A DNA stretch of 64,000 nucleotides from Cyclonatronum proteinivorum (lineage in GTDB: Bacteria > Bacteroidota > Rhodothermia > Balneolales > Cyclonatronaceae). Below are positions 44,478 to 54,115 of the stretch, piece by piece (within the stretch, counting starts at the first letter, position 1; the number at the start of each line of letters is the position of its first letter). Where the stretch lies: the NCBI RefSeq assembly GCF_003353065.1, contig NZ_CP027806.1, positions 1,149,001-1,213,000 on the forward strand, given 5' to 3'. Both the position numbers and the translations under genes were made by a program. The notes beneath the pieces are model-generated. The model did not search any database and was not told where the DNA came from. It was given only the letters and a program-made list of their open reading frames with translations.

Positions 44478-44534
44478 AATCGCCTCAGAACTGAATGTGA
44501 AGCATTAAATCATTCAGTAGTGAGAGATACTAAT

Positions 44535-44565
44535 AAAGGCTGCCGGCACTTAGCCGGCAGCCTTT
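44535..44565 (+). terminator. terminator of the second SusCD operon
   Basis: A perfect 13-bp stem is formed by 44535-44547 (AAAGGCTGCCGGC) and 44553-44565 around a five-base loop, followed by ATTATTTT. Confidence 0.88.
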
Positions 44566-44631
44566 ATTATTTTAGCGCCTGTCGTGAACGGCGTCAACTC
44601 AAGTTTTTTACCCGTTAAGCCCAAAGCAATA

Positions 44632-45120
44632 ATGCGTAATTTATTTTCAGTAATCGTTCTAATCCTGTTAACGGTACCTGCCCTGATCAGCTGCGCCGGC
44701 TCCGGTCAGTCGGGAGAGCGGGAATATGTGTTCCGCTCAAATATCGGTAATGCAACCGAAATAGATATGCAACGCCTGATACCCCGCTATATATCACGAA
44801 TAAACTTCGTTTTATACCGCGATAATGTGACCCTGGAGGGTACCTATTTCGAGACAGAATGGCGTGAACGTGCTTTGTTCGATGATGAAATTGAGCTGGG
44901 CGCAACGCAGGCTAGAAACATGATCATCATTTCAAGCAGATCGCCTACCGGTCAGGTTAGCCTCGCGCATAGGGCACAAATCGAAATTTATAATCAGGTC
45001 TACATACCTGATGAGGGGGGATGGGTTCGTTATGTGAGTACCCCTCAGGCAGAAGAATACTTCCGTGATATAAGCCGTCGCCTTGCTCAGGAACTCGAAT
45101 CCGGGGTCCGGAATTTTTGA
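44632..45120 (+). CDS. small lipoprotein of unknown function
   Basis: This protein has 162 residues from the ATG at 44632, chosen over a GTG at 44584 because it starts a compact lipoprotein signal (MRNLFSVIVLILL...) with lipobox ALISC. The mature domain is mixed alpha/beta, with charged strands such as INFVLYRDNVTLEGTYFETEWRE. No family is recognised. It follows the SusCD terminator and may be independent. Confidence 0.7.
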   Translation: MRNLFSVIVLILLTVPALISCAGSGQSGEREYVFRSNIGNATEIDMQRLIPRYISRINFVLYRDNVTLEGTYFETEWRERALFDDEIELGATQARNMIIISSRSPTGQVSLAHRAQIEIYNQVYIPDEGGWVRYVSTPQAEEYFRDISRRLAQELESGVRNF

Positions 45121-45414
45121 CGAACAGACAGAGCGCTTTATGCAGCCTTAATAAATATGCGTTAGCTGAATCCTTGTATGTGTTCCATTTAAGCGCTGCA
45201 TAAGGCACTCAGCACCCCGCGTAAGCCTAAACAAATTTCACGGTTCCTTGCTACACCCGTCTTTGGCAACGCTTTCTATTCCATCAGCAAATATAAATCA
45301 CCGCCTTCACCGCCTTTCCCGTTTCGTTGCGAACATCGCAGCTTAATGGTACCCTTGCAAGCGTAAACCGGTAAAATCAAACGACGGTGCTGGCGGCATA
45401 ACAGGCCCATGTAA

Positions 45415-47271
45415 TTATCGCAGAACCTTCCGCCAGCTGCCGGGTACAGGCTTTAGGTTAACGCTTTGGAGGTTTGCTGCAGACTGATCATACTGAAAAA
45501 GGCCGGTACTGCCGCCGGTTTCTTCGGCTTTTTCAGCCATGATTTTGAGATTTTCAACAGAAGCGCCATAGTTGAGGTGTAAAAACTGAATGGCCTCATC
45601 GTCCAGCGGGATCTGATACACATTAAGCATGGTATGTGCCATCCGCTCTGCAGCTAAACCGGTATTGTTATCCGTATCTGTTACAAGCTGTTCGAACAGC
45701 TGCTGCTTTTGATATGCCGTCTGATCCGGACTTAGCTCTCCCAGGTAAATGGCCTTGGTCGAATTCAGGTTACGTTGTACCTCAGGCTTGGAAAGGCCAA
45801 TCATTGGGGAGAGAACAAGTGCGGTTTCAATAACAAGCCTTCGCACGGTTTCGCAGCGCTCGTAGTAATCCGATTCATTTTTATCATCGTCTGCTGTTTG
45901 CGCTTTGGTGGTTTTCAAAAGTGCTGCAATACCATCATGACGGAAGTACCAGTTGAGATGACGGATAAGTTCATCTTTGTGTTCATCGCTCAGGCTGAGG
46001 GTTCGCTCCCTTACATCAATACCTTTTCTCATCCATCTGCTGCCGATAAAGCGATACACGACCGGATTTTTCCTGCTTTCTTTATCCCATCTCTGGATGG
46101 CAGCCGCATATTGTTCCTGTGCTTTTTTTACCTGAGCATATCCCTGCTGTGCGAGTTCATACAGCTTGAGCCCGTTTTTTAATACCAGCTTTTTTTCTTT
46201 CAGTTCGCCAGTGCTTTTACGGGCAGCTACATCCTGCCTTACAGACTGAGCAAGCTGATCTAATTCGTCAAACAAGTGCTCAGCAAGTGCTTCCGGTTTC
46301 AGTCCTTTGGGTATTCGGGTCTCATCGCAAACACCTGATTCACGCAGGTACGCAGCAAGCGCGAACAGCCTGTTCGACCCCTTTGCTCGTGCCATGTTCA
46401 GCGCGAGACGTTTTCTTTCCAGGCTGTCAAATGCTTCGGCAACAGACCAGTTGCCGCGGTATGAAAAATACAGAATCGGAAATTCTCTATCGCTGATGAG
46501 TTCAATACAGAGAATGATAAATTCCTCTGCATCCTTTAATGTAATCAGCCAGGGATCTTCTTTCTCTACCGCTGCAAAAATACGCTGAATAAAATACGGC
46601 TCACGAACTACCCCCTGACGCAGACTCTGACGTTTGACTTCACCAAAATGCTGGTTCAGAAGTAGGGCAGCGTCAGGTGAGGAAGCCTTAAGCTGTTCAT
46701 ATTGCCCCGAAATATAGGGTGAAAACCGGTTTTGCATATTATTTACATACGAAAAAAGGCCGGCTTTTCTGTAGGTATGTATTCGGCCTAAAATCAGACC
46801 CGTTTTGCGGTCTTTTGTGAGATCTGTGAAAGCTAAATAAACACCATAAGAGGAAAGCTCTACCCTCCGGATAAGCTGCAAAGCGGCTTCTCTTTTGGAT
46901 TCAGAGCCTTCATACGCTTCAACCTGAAGGTTGCGGATGTCTAAGACGAGGCTTCCAAGCTCACCACAAACAAACTTCATATCAAGCTCCCGGGTCTTGC
47001 TTAAGTGCCCTCTCGTGGTGTCATACACTAATTTGGCAATCAAACCGGTCAGCCCCGAAAAAACCGTGAAGCTGATAAAATAAATCATGAGCTCTGTGGG
47101 AGGCATTTTTCCATAGCCGATATAATAGCCAAGCGTGAGTCCGATAGCTGTTACCGGACCTGCCGTCCAGAAGAGTTGCATGAGCGCTTTTGATAGGCGC
47201 ATTTTGCGTAAGGTCCCGAATACCCGGCTGTTTTGAAAGGCTCCGGACTTATTCAGCTTAATAGTATTCAA
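45415..47271 (-). CDS. large membrane-anchored protein of unknown family
   Basis: This 618-residue protein has two hydrophobic helices near the N-terminus (about 33-51 and 59-80), then about 530 mostly helical cytosolic residues. Segments to note: YGVYLAFTDLTKDRKTGLILGRIHTY, a W/Y-rich RHLNWYFRHDGIAALL, a coiled-coil-like stretch around 345-400 and an ETALVLSPMIGLSKPEVQRNL segment near 490. No nucleotide-binding or catalytic motif was recognised. It is monocistronic and 466 bp of AT-rich DNA separates it from the porin gene. Function cannot be assigned. Confidence 0.7.
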   Translation of the reverse strand: MNTIKLNKSGAFQNSRVFGTLRKMRLSKALMQLFWTAGPVTAIGLTLGYYIGYGKMPPTELMIYFISFTVFSGLTGLIAKLVYDTTRGHLSKTRELDMKFVCGELGSLVLDIRNLQVEAYEGSESKREAALQLIRRVELSSYGVYLAFTDLTKDRKTGLILGRIHTYRKAGLFSYVNNMQNRFSPYISGQYEQLKASSPDAALLLNQHFGEVKRQSLRQGVVREPYFIQRIFAAVEKEDPWLITLKDAEEFIILCIELISDREFPILYFSYRGNWSVAEAFDSLERKRLALNMARAKGSNRLFALAAYLRESGVCDETRIPKGLKPEALAEHLFDELDQLAQSVRQDVAARKSTGELKEKKLVLKNGLKLYELAQQGYAQVKKAQEQYAAAIQRWDKESRKNPVVYRFIGSRWMRKGIDVRERTLSLSDEHKDELIRHLNWYFRHDGIAALLKTTKAQTADDDKNESDYYERCETVRRLVIETALVLSPMIGLSKPEVQRNLNSTKAIYLGELSPDQTAYQKQQLFEQLVTDTDNNTGLAAERMAHTMLNVYQIPLDDEAIQFLHLNYGASVENLKIMAEKAEETGGSTGLFQYDQSAANLQSVNLKPVPGSWRKVLR

Positions 47272-47737
47272 CAGGTTCTAAGTAATGTAAATTTAAAAGG
47301 AATGTTGCAGTGGGCAAATCAGAGTCAGGCAGTAAACCTTAAAATAAGATAAACCCAAACAAAAATAGCTATTATGTGCTGTAGAGCTGATTTATGCTGT
47401 AGACATCATGGCTTTTGGTCTTTAATAGCTATCTCATGGAAAATATTTATTTAATGCAAAAAAGTATACAATAATTAATAACTGTAAATAACTCGATAGT
47501 GTTGTCTCTCTGTCTTTTTTGATTTTAAAGATGATATACCTATTTTTAGGAGCTTTTGTTAGAATAATGATTAATAAATTGTTAACTCAAAAGTTGCGTG
47601 TACCTATGCAGAAATGGTATGCTAAATGCACATATTATAAAGACTGAAATAGTAGCAAATAAGTTGTCTACTAATAATAATGAGATCTATGCAGATATGT
47701 TATGAAATCTGTATAAAACAAAATCAAAGGAGTTCGC
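47272..47737. other. AT-rich divergent promoter region
   Basis: A 466-bp stretch clearly richer in A and T than its surroundings, between the divergent membrane-protein and porin genes. It ends with a strong ribosome-binding site AAAGGAG (47726-47732), five bases before the porin ATG. No gene or RNA was recognised. Confidence 0.5.
47594..47623 (+). promoter_or_regulatory. candidate promoter of the porin gene
   Basis: TTGCGT at 47594-47599 and TATGCT at 47618-47623 are separated by 18 bp, about 115 bp before the start codon. Pattern match only. Confidence 0.35.
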
Positions 47738-48946
47738 ATGATTAAAAAAATACTAAGTTACACTTTATTATTGGCGTTATTGGTGCCATTTAAATTCAGT
47801 TCAGCAACCGTTAGCCCTGTACTTGGGGCATCACTAAGCAGTGATTCAGACGAGCCGTCTTTGCATGTAGGCGGAGCACTTCGTTTCAACTTATTGCTTC
47901 AAAACTACGAAAGTGATATTACGCCTAACAGCGGTACGTTTACGCTGGACACCTGGCGCTTAAATGCTGTCTACAATAACCCTGGTGGTATTGGAATGAA
48001 TTTCGAATACCGCTTTTATCCCACATTTAACACACACTTTATAAAGCAGGCCTGGCTGCAATACGATTTCAGTCCGCAAACGCAGGCGCAGCTTGGGGTT
48101 ACACAGGTTCCGTTTGGTAATCTGCAGTATAACTCCAACAACTGGTGGTTTAGCCTGAACTATTATGTAGGGCTCGAAGATGATCACGATATGGGGATTA
48201 AGTTTACCCATCGCACGGACAGCTGGCAGTGGGATTTTGCCTATTTCTTCCAGCCGGAACCTGCCGGACCTGCAAATGGTGAAGCTGCCTTTAATTTTGG
48301 CGGATCAGGCCGGTATTCCTATGATGTCATCCCCGATGGAGACCTGAGTCTGCAGGAGCGCAATCAGTTTAACGTGCGTGGTGCCTATCAGCTCCCCAAT
48401 GGCGAAGTAGGTGCTTCCGTACAGTTTGGACAACTTTACAATGAAGTGCTGGATGAGTTTGATACCCGCTATGCACTGGCAGCGCATGCCAATCTCAACT
48501 ACGGCAATTTCAACGTGAAGCCGCAGCTGACCTACTACAACATGAATGCCACAGACGACTTTGGGAATACCTCACCTGTGGTTAGAATGGGTGCGTACGG
48601 CTCACCCTATGATGTCGCAACAGACGCCCTTATTGCTACACTCGGCCTTGCGTATTCATACGATGTAGACTGGGGACCAGTCACCAATCTGCTTTTTTAT
48701 AACGATTTTAGCTACATGGAGAAATATTTGGATGAGGACTTCGACGCCGAACACGTCATCCAGAATATTACAGGTGTATTGCTAAGTGCAGGCCCTGTAT
48801 TCACCTATTTCGACATTGCACAGGGCTACAATCACCCTTGGCTAACCGATGATTTTGGTGTAGGCCTCGGCCCTGGTCATGGCGATTTAGGAGGTGAAGC
48901 GGAATACAATATCCGGTTTAACATCAATATTGGGTTTTACTTCTAA
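47738..48946 (+). CDS. outer-membrane porin-like barrel protein
   Basis: This 402-residue protein has a signal peptide (MIKKILSYTLLLALL...) and a strand-rich sequence with many aromatic girdle residues, ending GFYF with a terminal Phe. WLQYDFSPQTQAQLGVTQVPFG (about 106-127) is like phosphate-selective or DcaP-type porins, in which a similar PFG turn occurs. It has a strong ribosome-binding site. It lies upstream of a BCCT transporter and stress protein gene and may be the outer-membrane entry route for the same osmolyte. A terminator follows it. Confidence 0.8.
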   Translation: MIKKILSYTLLLALLVPFKFSSATVSPVLGASLSSDSDEPSLHVGGALRFNLLLQNYESDITPNSGTFTLDTWRLNAVYNNPGGIGMNFEYRFYPTFNTHFIKQAWLQYDFSPQTQAQLGVTQVPFGNLQYNSNNWWFSLNYYVGLEDDHDMGIKFTHRTDSWQWDFAYFFQPEPAGPANGEAAFNFGGSGRYSYDVIPDGDLSLQERNQFNVRGAYQLPNGEVGASVQFGQLYNEVLDEFDTRYALAAHANLNYGNFNVKPQLTYYNMNATDDFGNTSPVVRMGAYGSPYDVATDALIATLGLAYSYDVDWGPVTNLLFYNDFSYMEKYLDEDFDAEHVIQNITGVLLSAGPVFTYFDIAQGYNHPWLTDDFGVGLGPGHGDLGGEAEYNIRFNINIGFYF

Positions 48947-48966
48947 GTCATTTAGAAACAATAATG

Positions 48967-48999
48967 CAGGCACGGTGCTCATACGTTGTGCCGTGCCTG
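48967..48999 (+). terminator. hairpin after the porin gene
   Basis: CAGGCACGG at 48967-48975 pairs with CCGTGCCTG at 48991-48999; the following TTTACTGT is a weak T tract, so read-through into the transporter gene is possible. Confidence 0.6.
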
Positions 49000-49146
49000 T
49001 TTACTGTACTGTAGCGGAACATGGCTCATGAAGCTATCCGGTAAAACCTAAACGGGGCTAAGTTTCAAGGCTTTTGCCTCTCTAAATCCTGATAAGCCCT
49101 TTACAGAAGGCACAGGTTCAAGCATTTCACAACAAAACTTAAAAAA

Positions 49147-50784
49147 ATGAGCGAAAGTAATACGCCCAAACCAAAACCGAAAACGCCGCTGAAGAAAAGA
49201 GATACTTTCTTCACAGCCATGCACAAGCCGGTCTTTTGGCCGTCAATGATCTTAATTATGATACTCATCATTGGGACCATCGCCCTCGGCGATACCGCTG
49301 AAGGCTGGTTCAATGCTGCGCGGGTGAGTGTTACCGACTGGGGAAGCTGGCTGTTCGTGATCAGCGTGAACGCCTTTATTGTAATGAGTTTGTACTTTGC
49401 CTTTTCCAAATTCGGGAAAATTCGTCTTGGCGGGGACAAAGCAAAACCTGACTTCAGCACATCTGCCTGGTTTGCCATGCTCTTCAGCGCAGGTATGGGA
49501 ATCGGCCTGATGTTTTTTGCAGTAGCTGAGCCGATGTGGCACCTTCTGTATCCGCCACATGCTGAAGTTGGTACGATAGAATCTGTGCGGGACTCCATGG
49601 GAGTTACCTTTTTGCACTGGGGACTTCACGCCTGGGCCATCTATGCCGTAGTAGGTCTCTCACTGGCATTTTTTGCCTTTAACCGCAAGCTGCCGCTTTC
49701 TTTCCGTTCGGTTTTTTACCCCCTGCTGGGTGACCGAATCAACGGCTGGATTGGCGATGTGATTGATATTCTTGCCGTTCTCGCTACCCTTTTCGGCCTC
49801 GCGACCTCCCTTGGTTTGGGTGCGGCACAGGCTGGTGCCGGTATGGAGTATGTATTTGGATTTGAAAACACAACTACCCTGCAAGTTATCATTATCGTTG
49901 TGGTAACTTTGGTGGCCATTGGCTCCGTAATTCTGGGTGTACAGAAAGGGGTTAAAGTGCTCAGTGAATTCAATATTCGCCTTGCGGGTCTGTTTCTGCT
50001 TGCCATTCTGGTTTTTGGCCCGACCTTATTCATTCTCGGCACATTTGTTCAAAGCACGGGGTATTATCTCCAAAATTTCTTTGAGTATGCAACCTGGGTT
50101 GAGGCTTTTGACGAAGACGGCAGCTTCATGCCAACCTGGACAGTCTTTTACTGGGCCTGGTGGATTTCATGGTCGCCTTATGTCGGAATGTTTATCGCGC
50201 GTATTTCAAGAGGCCGCACCGTTAGAGAATTTGTGATGGGTGTACTGATTGTACCTACTTCCGTTACTTTTCTCTGGATGAGTGGTTTCGGTGGTACGGC
50301 AATCTTCCTCGAAACAACCGGAATAGCTGAAATTGCTGCAGCTGTAGAGGCGGATCAGACTACATCTCTGTTTATCTTGCTTGATCAGTTCCCGCTTGCA
50401 ATGATTACATCCTTCCTGGCCATTGTGCTGGTACTCAGCTTCTTTGTTACGTCCTCTGACTCCGGCTCTCTCGTAATTGACGGTCTTACTACCGGTGGTA
50501 AAATTGAGTCTCCTGTTTCCATGCGTACGTTCTGGGCATCTGCAGAAGGTGCTGTTGCTGCCGTACTTCTGATCGGAGGCGGGCTTGGAGCGCTTCAGGC
50601 GGCTTCAATCACTACAGGCTTGCCATTTGCTGTGTTGTTGATGATTATGTGTTACAGCCTTAACAAGGGGCTCTCACGCGAGTACGGCGAAATGACCGCC
50701 CGCGACCGTGATAAAGAGCGTGATGATTACCGCAGCCTCATTGGAAAGCTGGTAAAAGAACAGCGCGAAAAGAAATCCTCATAA
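49147..50784 (+). CDS. BCCT-family betaine/choline/carnitine-type transporter
   Basis: This 545-residue protein has twelve membrane helices. The family motif GMGIGLMFFAVAEP (about 116-129) with the glycine-rich stretch typical of sodium-coupled members, and WAWWISWSPYVGMFIARISRGRTVREF (about 337-363) with the Trp box of the betaine site, are clear. It has charged N- and C-terminal tails that in BetP-type carriers sense osmotic stress. It would accumulate glycine betaine or a similar solute. A Usp gene follows 17 bp downstream. Confidence 0.95.
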   Translation: MSESNTPKPKPKTPLKKRDTFFTAMHKPVFWPSMILIMILIIGTIALGDTAEGWFNAARVSVTDWGSWLFVISVNAFIVMSLYFAFSKFGKIRLGGDKAKPDFSTSAWFAMLFSAGMGIGLMFFAVAEPMWHLLYPPHAEVGTIESVRDSMGVTFLHWGLHAWAIYAVVGLSLAFFAFNRKLPLSFRSVFYPLLGDRINGWIGDVIDILAVLATLFGLATSLGLGAAQAGAGMEYVFGFENTTTLQVIIIVVVTLVAIGSVILGVQKGVKVLSEFNIRLAGLFLLAILVFGPTLFILGTFVQSTGYYLQNFFEYATWVEAFDEDGSFMPTWTVFYWAWWISWSPYVGMFIARISRGRTVREFVMGVLIVPTSVTFLWMSGFGGTAIFLETTGIAEIAAAVEADQTTSLFILLDQFPLAMITSFLAIVLVLSFFVTSSDSGSLVIDGLTTGGKIESPVSMRTFWASAEGAVAAVLLIGGGLGALQAASITTGLPFAVLLMIMCYSLNKGLSREYGEMTARDRDKERDDYRSLIGKLVKEQREKKSS

Positions 50785-50801
50785 ATTAAATACCCTGAAT
50801 T

Positions 50802-51728
50802 ATGGAATTCAAACCCTTAAAGAAATGGGTAGCCTGTATTGATCTGACTACGATGGATCAGGCGCTCATTGGCTACATCGATTTTCTGGCTAAAATAATG
50901 AAGCCGGATTCGGTAAAGCTGCTGCACATCATCGAATCTTATGACGTTTTTCAGGACCTCATCGAGGAATTTCCTGAGCTTGAAACCGAAGAAGATCTCA
51001 ATGAGCTGCTAAGCAATCAAATTACAGAAGAGGCGACCAAAGGTTTTACCGGTACGGACATCAACTTCGAAGTCGTCATTCAAAAAGGAAGCCCAACCGG
51101 TGAAATTATCCGGTATATTGAAAATCAACAGCCCGACCTGCTTATTCTGGGTAAAAAAGCCGGATACAAAGGGGAAGGCATCCTCGCTCAGCGTATTGTG
51201 AAGTACGTACCCTGTTCCGTTCTGTTCGTGCCAGAGACCTCCCGCTACACGCTCGAAAACATCACCGTACCGGTCGATTTTTCCGAGCAATCAGAGTTTG
51301 CTGCCCGTGCAGCGCTCAGTCTTGTGAAGCACAGCGGAGGGCGGGTAACGGCACAGCATTTGTACGACTACCCAAAGCAATTCTTCCCCTACATGCCTGA
51401 TAAAAAAACCATGCGGAAGATGGATGAAGACCTTGCTGCGCAGCGGGAAGCCTTTCTGAATAAAATCAAAACGCCGGGCGAGACCGATCTTGATTTCAAA
51501 CTCACCCTGCACAAAGATGGAAAAATGTCGGACAGCATTTACGAAATGTGTGTATCTACAAAATCAGATATGATTGTCGTTTTTGCTAAAGCCCGCAAAA
51601 ACCTTCTTTCCATTATGAACGACAAGCTCCCTGAACGCATGGCACAGTATCCGTTTGGTATTCCGCTGCTCATCCTCAAAAACAAGGAAAGAAATCAGAA
51701 GCTTTTCAAAACCTTTTTGAAAGCTTAG
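50802..51728 (+). CDS. universal stress protein with two Usp domains
   Basis: This is a 308-residue cytosolic protein. Domain 1 (about 5-145) ends with PDLLILGKKAG...PCSVLFVPE; domain 2 (about 150-300) starts ENITVPVDFSEQSEFAARAAL and ends with PFGIPLLILK. Neither half shows a full ATP-binding G2XG9G(S/T) motif by eye, although the first has a partial LGKKAGYKGEGILAQRIVKYV version. Tandem UspA proteins often pair with transporters in halophiles and may modulate the BCCT carrier; this is inferred from the 17-bp spacing. Confidence 0.92.
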   Translation: MEFKPLKKWVACIDLTTMDQALIGYIDFLAKIMKPDSVKLLHIIESYDVFQDLIEEFPELETEEDLNELLSNQITEEATKGFTGTDINFEVVIQKGSPTGEIIRYIENQQPDLLILGKKAGYKGEGILAQRIVKYVPCSVLFVPETSRYTLENITVPVDFSEQSEFAARAALSLVKHSGGRVTAQHLYDYPKQFFPYMPDKKTMRKMDEDLAAQREAFLNKIKTPGETDLDFKLTLHKDGKMSDSIYEMCVSTKSDMIVVFAKARKNLLSIMNDKLPERMAQYPFGIPLLILKNKERNQKLFKTFLKA

Positions 51729-51769
51729 CATGCTCAGTACGTAGTGCCACCGGCACAAAACGATAAAAC

Positions 51770-51803
51770 AAGGCCACGGTTGTTTAATGACAGCCGTGGC
51801 CTT
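51770..51803 (+). terminator. terminator after the BCCT-Usp genes
   Basis: AAGGCCACGG at 51770-51779 pairs with CCGTGGCCTT at 51794-51803, followed by TTTT. Confidence 0.9.
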
Positions 51804-51859
51804 TTTTACATTTTGCCCTGCCACCCGATAATTTCTAAATCCGGAATCCGGAATCCGGG

Positions 51860-54025
51860 TTAATTTTCAAAGACCTCAAACGGAAGGGTGCGGCTTACCA
51901 TCACTTCATCATTCTCATTCAGAAGACTGATTGTGAGCTCATAAGAACCGGACACGTAATCGCTTGTATCGATACTGATGAGATGATTGCCGCTGTTTTC
52001 GCGTGTCTCGAGTTCGAGAACCGTTGCCTGTGTTCGGCTTTGTCCGCGACTGAACAGGCGCTGCAGGGCGTTCCGCTGCTCTTTTGCGTCAACCTGATAT
52101 TGCAGGCGGTAAATTATAGTGTCGTTTGGATTTTCTGAGTGCTCTGCGAGATAATGCAGCCCGTAAACATCAAAAAACAATTCAACCAGCGCACCCTGTG
52201 GAACCGCACGCCGTGAAGGCACAAAGAACGGGATCACATCGTCGCGGAAAGGGGTGAGCTGTTCATCATCGCTGAGCTCATCATGCACATAGCCCAGTAC
52301 AATATCGCTAAACGCAGGCTGATTGACGGGCAGCGGATTGTCAAGTGATTCGAGTTTCAGGTCGATGTTTGTCTCTGCGAGCAAACTTCGCGGTACAGCC
52401 GGTGCAAGGGCATCTGTTCCCGCAATAAACTGCTGACCGCTGTAGGCTTCATTAAACAAAGTTGCGCTGATCCTGAATCCGTTGTCTTCCGCCCCTGCCT
52501 CCTCGTTCGCACGGATGAGAAAAGCCGATGAACCGGGGAGCATACGCCCGTCGGGGCCGAAACGATCAAAAAATACGGGCGGAAAATCGTGTGTGCGGTC
52601 CAAAAGCTGCCAGGAACCGGTGTAGGTGCTCACGCTGTGTCGCAGGTGATATTCCGGCTGTGCACCTGCTTCCTCGGTCTGCTGAAACCGGTTATAATCC
52701 TGCACGATACGGGTGTGAGGCATGGAGTACAAATAAACGAGCTCGATGGGAGCGCCTACTTCATCCAAAAAACGATACTGCCGGATTTCGAGCGGAATGT
52801 CTGAAAGCTCATCATACACGGAACTTATCTGAGGGGCAAGATTTCTGATGGCTTCGAGCTCATCCGCGTAACGGTATAAGAGGTAAGAATAGCCCGACTC
52901 CTGAATGATGGACTCATCACTCAGGAGGCGGTCGAAATAATCATAATAAATGTCCATGTAGGTGTCATCCACGAATCGCAGATCTTTGTACATGGAAAGC
53001 TGAATCAGGGGGCCGGCATTGAAGTTGAAATCTCCCATCCGCATCCGGCGCTCCCTGAATGCACTTTGCGGTATAAAGGATTCCGGTGAGGTTTGGAGGC
53101 CGTAGGTGCCGGTCTGTGCGTTTACCCCAAACATAAAGGTGACGTTTCTGCGTCCTGGCCATGCGCGGTTTTCATAAATCCAGATCTCATAGCGGTCTGA
53201 GATACGGGTAGTCAGCACATTGTCTGCGATCAGCTTCGCAAGATTATCCTTGAACATCTCATCTAAAATAAAGCCCATGAGTCCGCCCGGTTCATTGTCA
53301 AACCCACGGGACGGATTCTGCGCCTGCTCGCGCTCCTGCTGATTGATGATTTCTCCGGCAAAACCAAGAATATCGTTCACATTCATGGTGAAACTTCCTG
53401 TCTCAATGCGGTCAGCCGGCCCGTAACGCACGTATATCAGGCCACGGTCGTCTGTTCCGTACACGCTTGAACGGCTTCGGGTGAAGTGCTTCCGCGCGTA
53501 AGCAATGCGCTCCCAGTGCTCAATCAGTCGCTCGTTGAGGTTACTCGTGAGTACGGGATTGAGCTGCACAAAAAAACCGCGAATGCCGGCAAGTACATCG
53601 GGCGATCCTTCCTTAAGCCGGTTCACAAGCTCAGCATGAAGCGACTCAGGCATAAGGGGCGAAAGCCGGTCCAGCTCTTCAGCTATGTAGGGTTTGAAAC
53701 GCTGAATGTCGCGGCTTTCCAATCCCCAAAAATAAAAATTGCTTGCCAGCGGATACAGACGCGAAAGCTGATGTTCGGTGATGGCTTCTATGGCCGCTAT
53801 CCCGATCCGGAAATCAGCTTCTCCAAGCTGTTGCAGTCTTGCTTTTTCTTCAATCCACAGGTTAATCGCGTCATTAACGTTGCCTTCGGCTATCAGGGCG
53901 CGCCCCGCCTCGTACGCGTCCGCTTCGCTGTGCGGGATGGATGTGGCAGCATTGACGAATCCCGCGATTGACAAAAAAAGCGGGATGAATACCAGTATGC
54001 TGATCCGGAAAAAATATCTGTACAT
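51860..54025 (-). CDS. large GWxTD-domain exported protein
   Basis: This 721-residue protein has a signal peptide (FRISILVFIPLFLSIAG... ending NAA). An N-terminal helical part (about 30-160) resembles TPR repeats; the family core follows with GTDDRGLIYVRYGPADR (about 190-206), a GWxTD-like motif in which GTDDR replaces GWxTD, then IWIYENRAWPGRRNVTFMF. The C-terminal half is beta-rich, with an aromatic FFDVYGL element. It is a second, longer relative of the lipoprotein at 17385-18842. The function of the family is unknown. Confidence 0.85.
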   Translation of the reverse strand: MYRYFFRISILVFIPLFLSIAGFVNAATSIPHSEADAYEAGRALIAEGNVNDAINLWIEEKARLQQLGEADFRIGIAAIEAITEHQLSRLYPLASNFYFWGLESRDIQRFKPYIAEELDRLSPLMPESLHAELVNRLKEGSPDVLAGIRGFFVQLNPVLTSNLNERLIEHWERIAYARKHFTRSRSSVYGTDDRGLIYVRYGPADRIETGSFTMNVNDILGFAGEIINQQEREQAQNPSRGFDNEPGGLMGFILDEMFKDNLAKLIADNVLTTRISDRYEIWIYENRAWPGRRNVTFMFGVNAQTGTYGLQTSPESFIPQSAFRERRMRMGDFNFNAGPLIQLSMYKDLRFVDDTYMDIYYDYFDRLLSDESIIQESGYSYLLYRYADELEAIRNLAPQISSVYDELSDIPLEIRQYRFLDEVGAPIELVYLYSMPHTRIVQDYNRFQQTEEAGAQPEYHLRHSVSTYTGSWQLLDRTHDFPPVFFDRFGPDGRMLPGSSAFLIRANEEAGAEDNGFRISATLFNEAYSGQQFIAGTDALAPAVPRSLLAETNIDLKLESLDNPLPVNQPAFSDIVLGYVHDELSDDEQLTPFRDDVIPFFVPSRRAVPQGALVELFFDVYGLHYLAEHSENPNDTIIYRLQYQVDAKEQRNALQRLFSRGQSRTQATVLELETRENSGNHLISIDTSDYVSGSYELTISLLNENDEVMVSRTLPFEVFEN

Positions 54026-54115
54026 AAAACGGCGGGGTTGAAAGGCGGTAAAATCTTGTTTTTAGTAAATCAAAGCCGGGCTGAAATAGTTCATACACCT
54101 GCCGAACCAAGCTGC

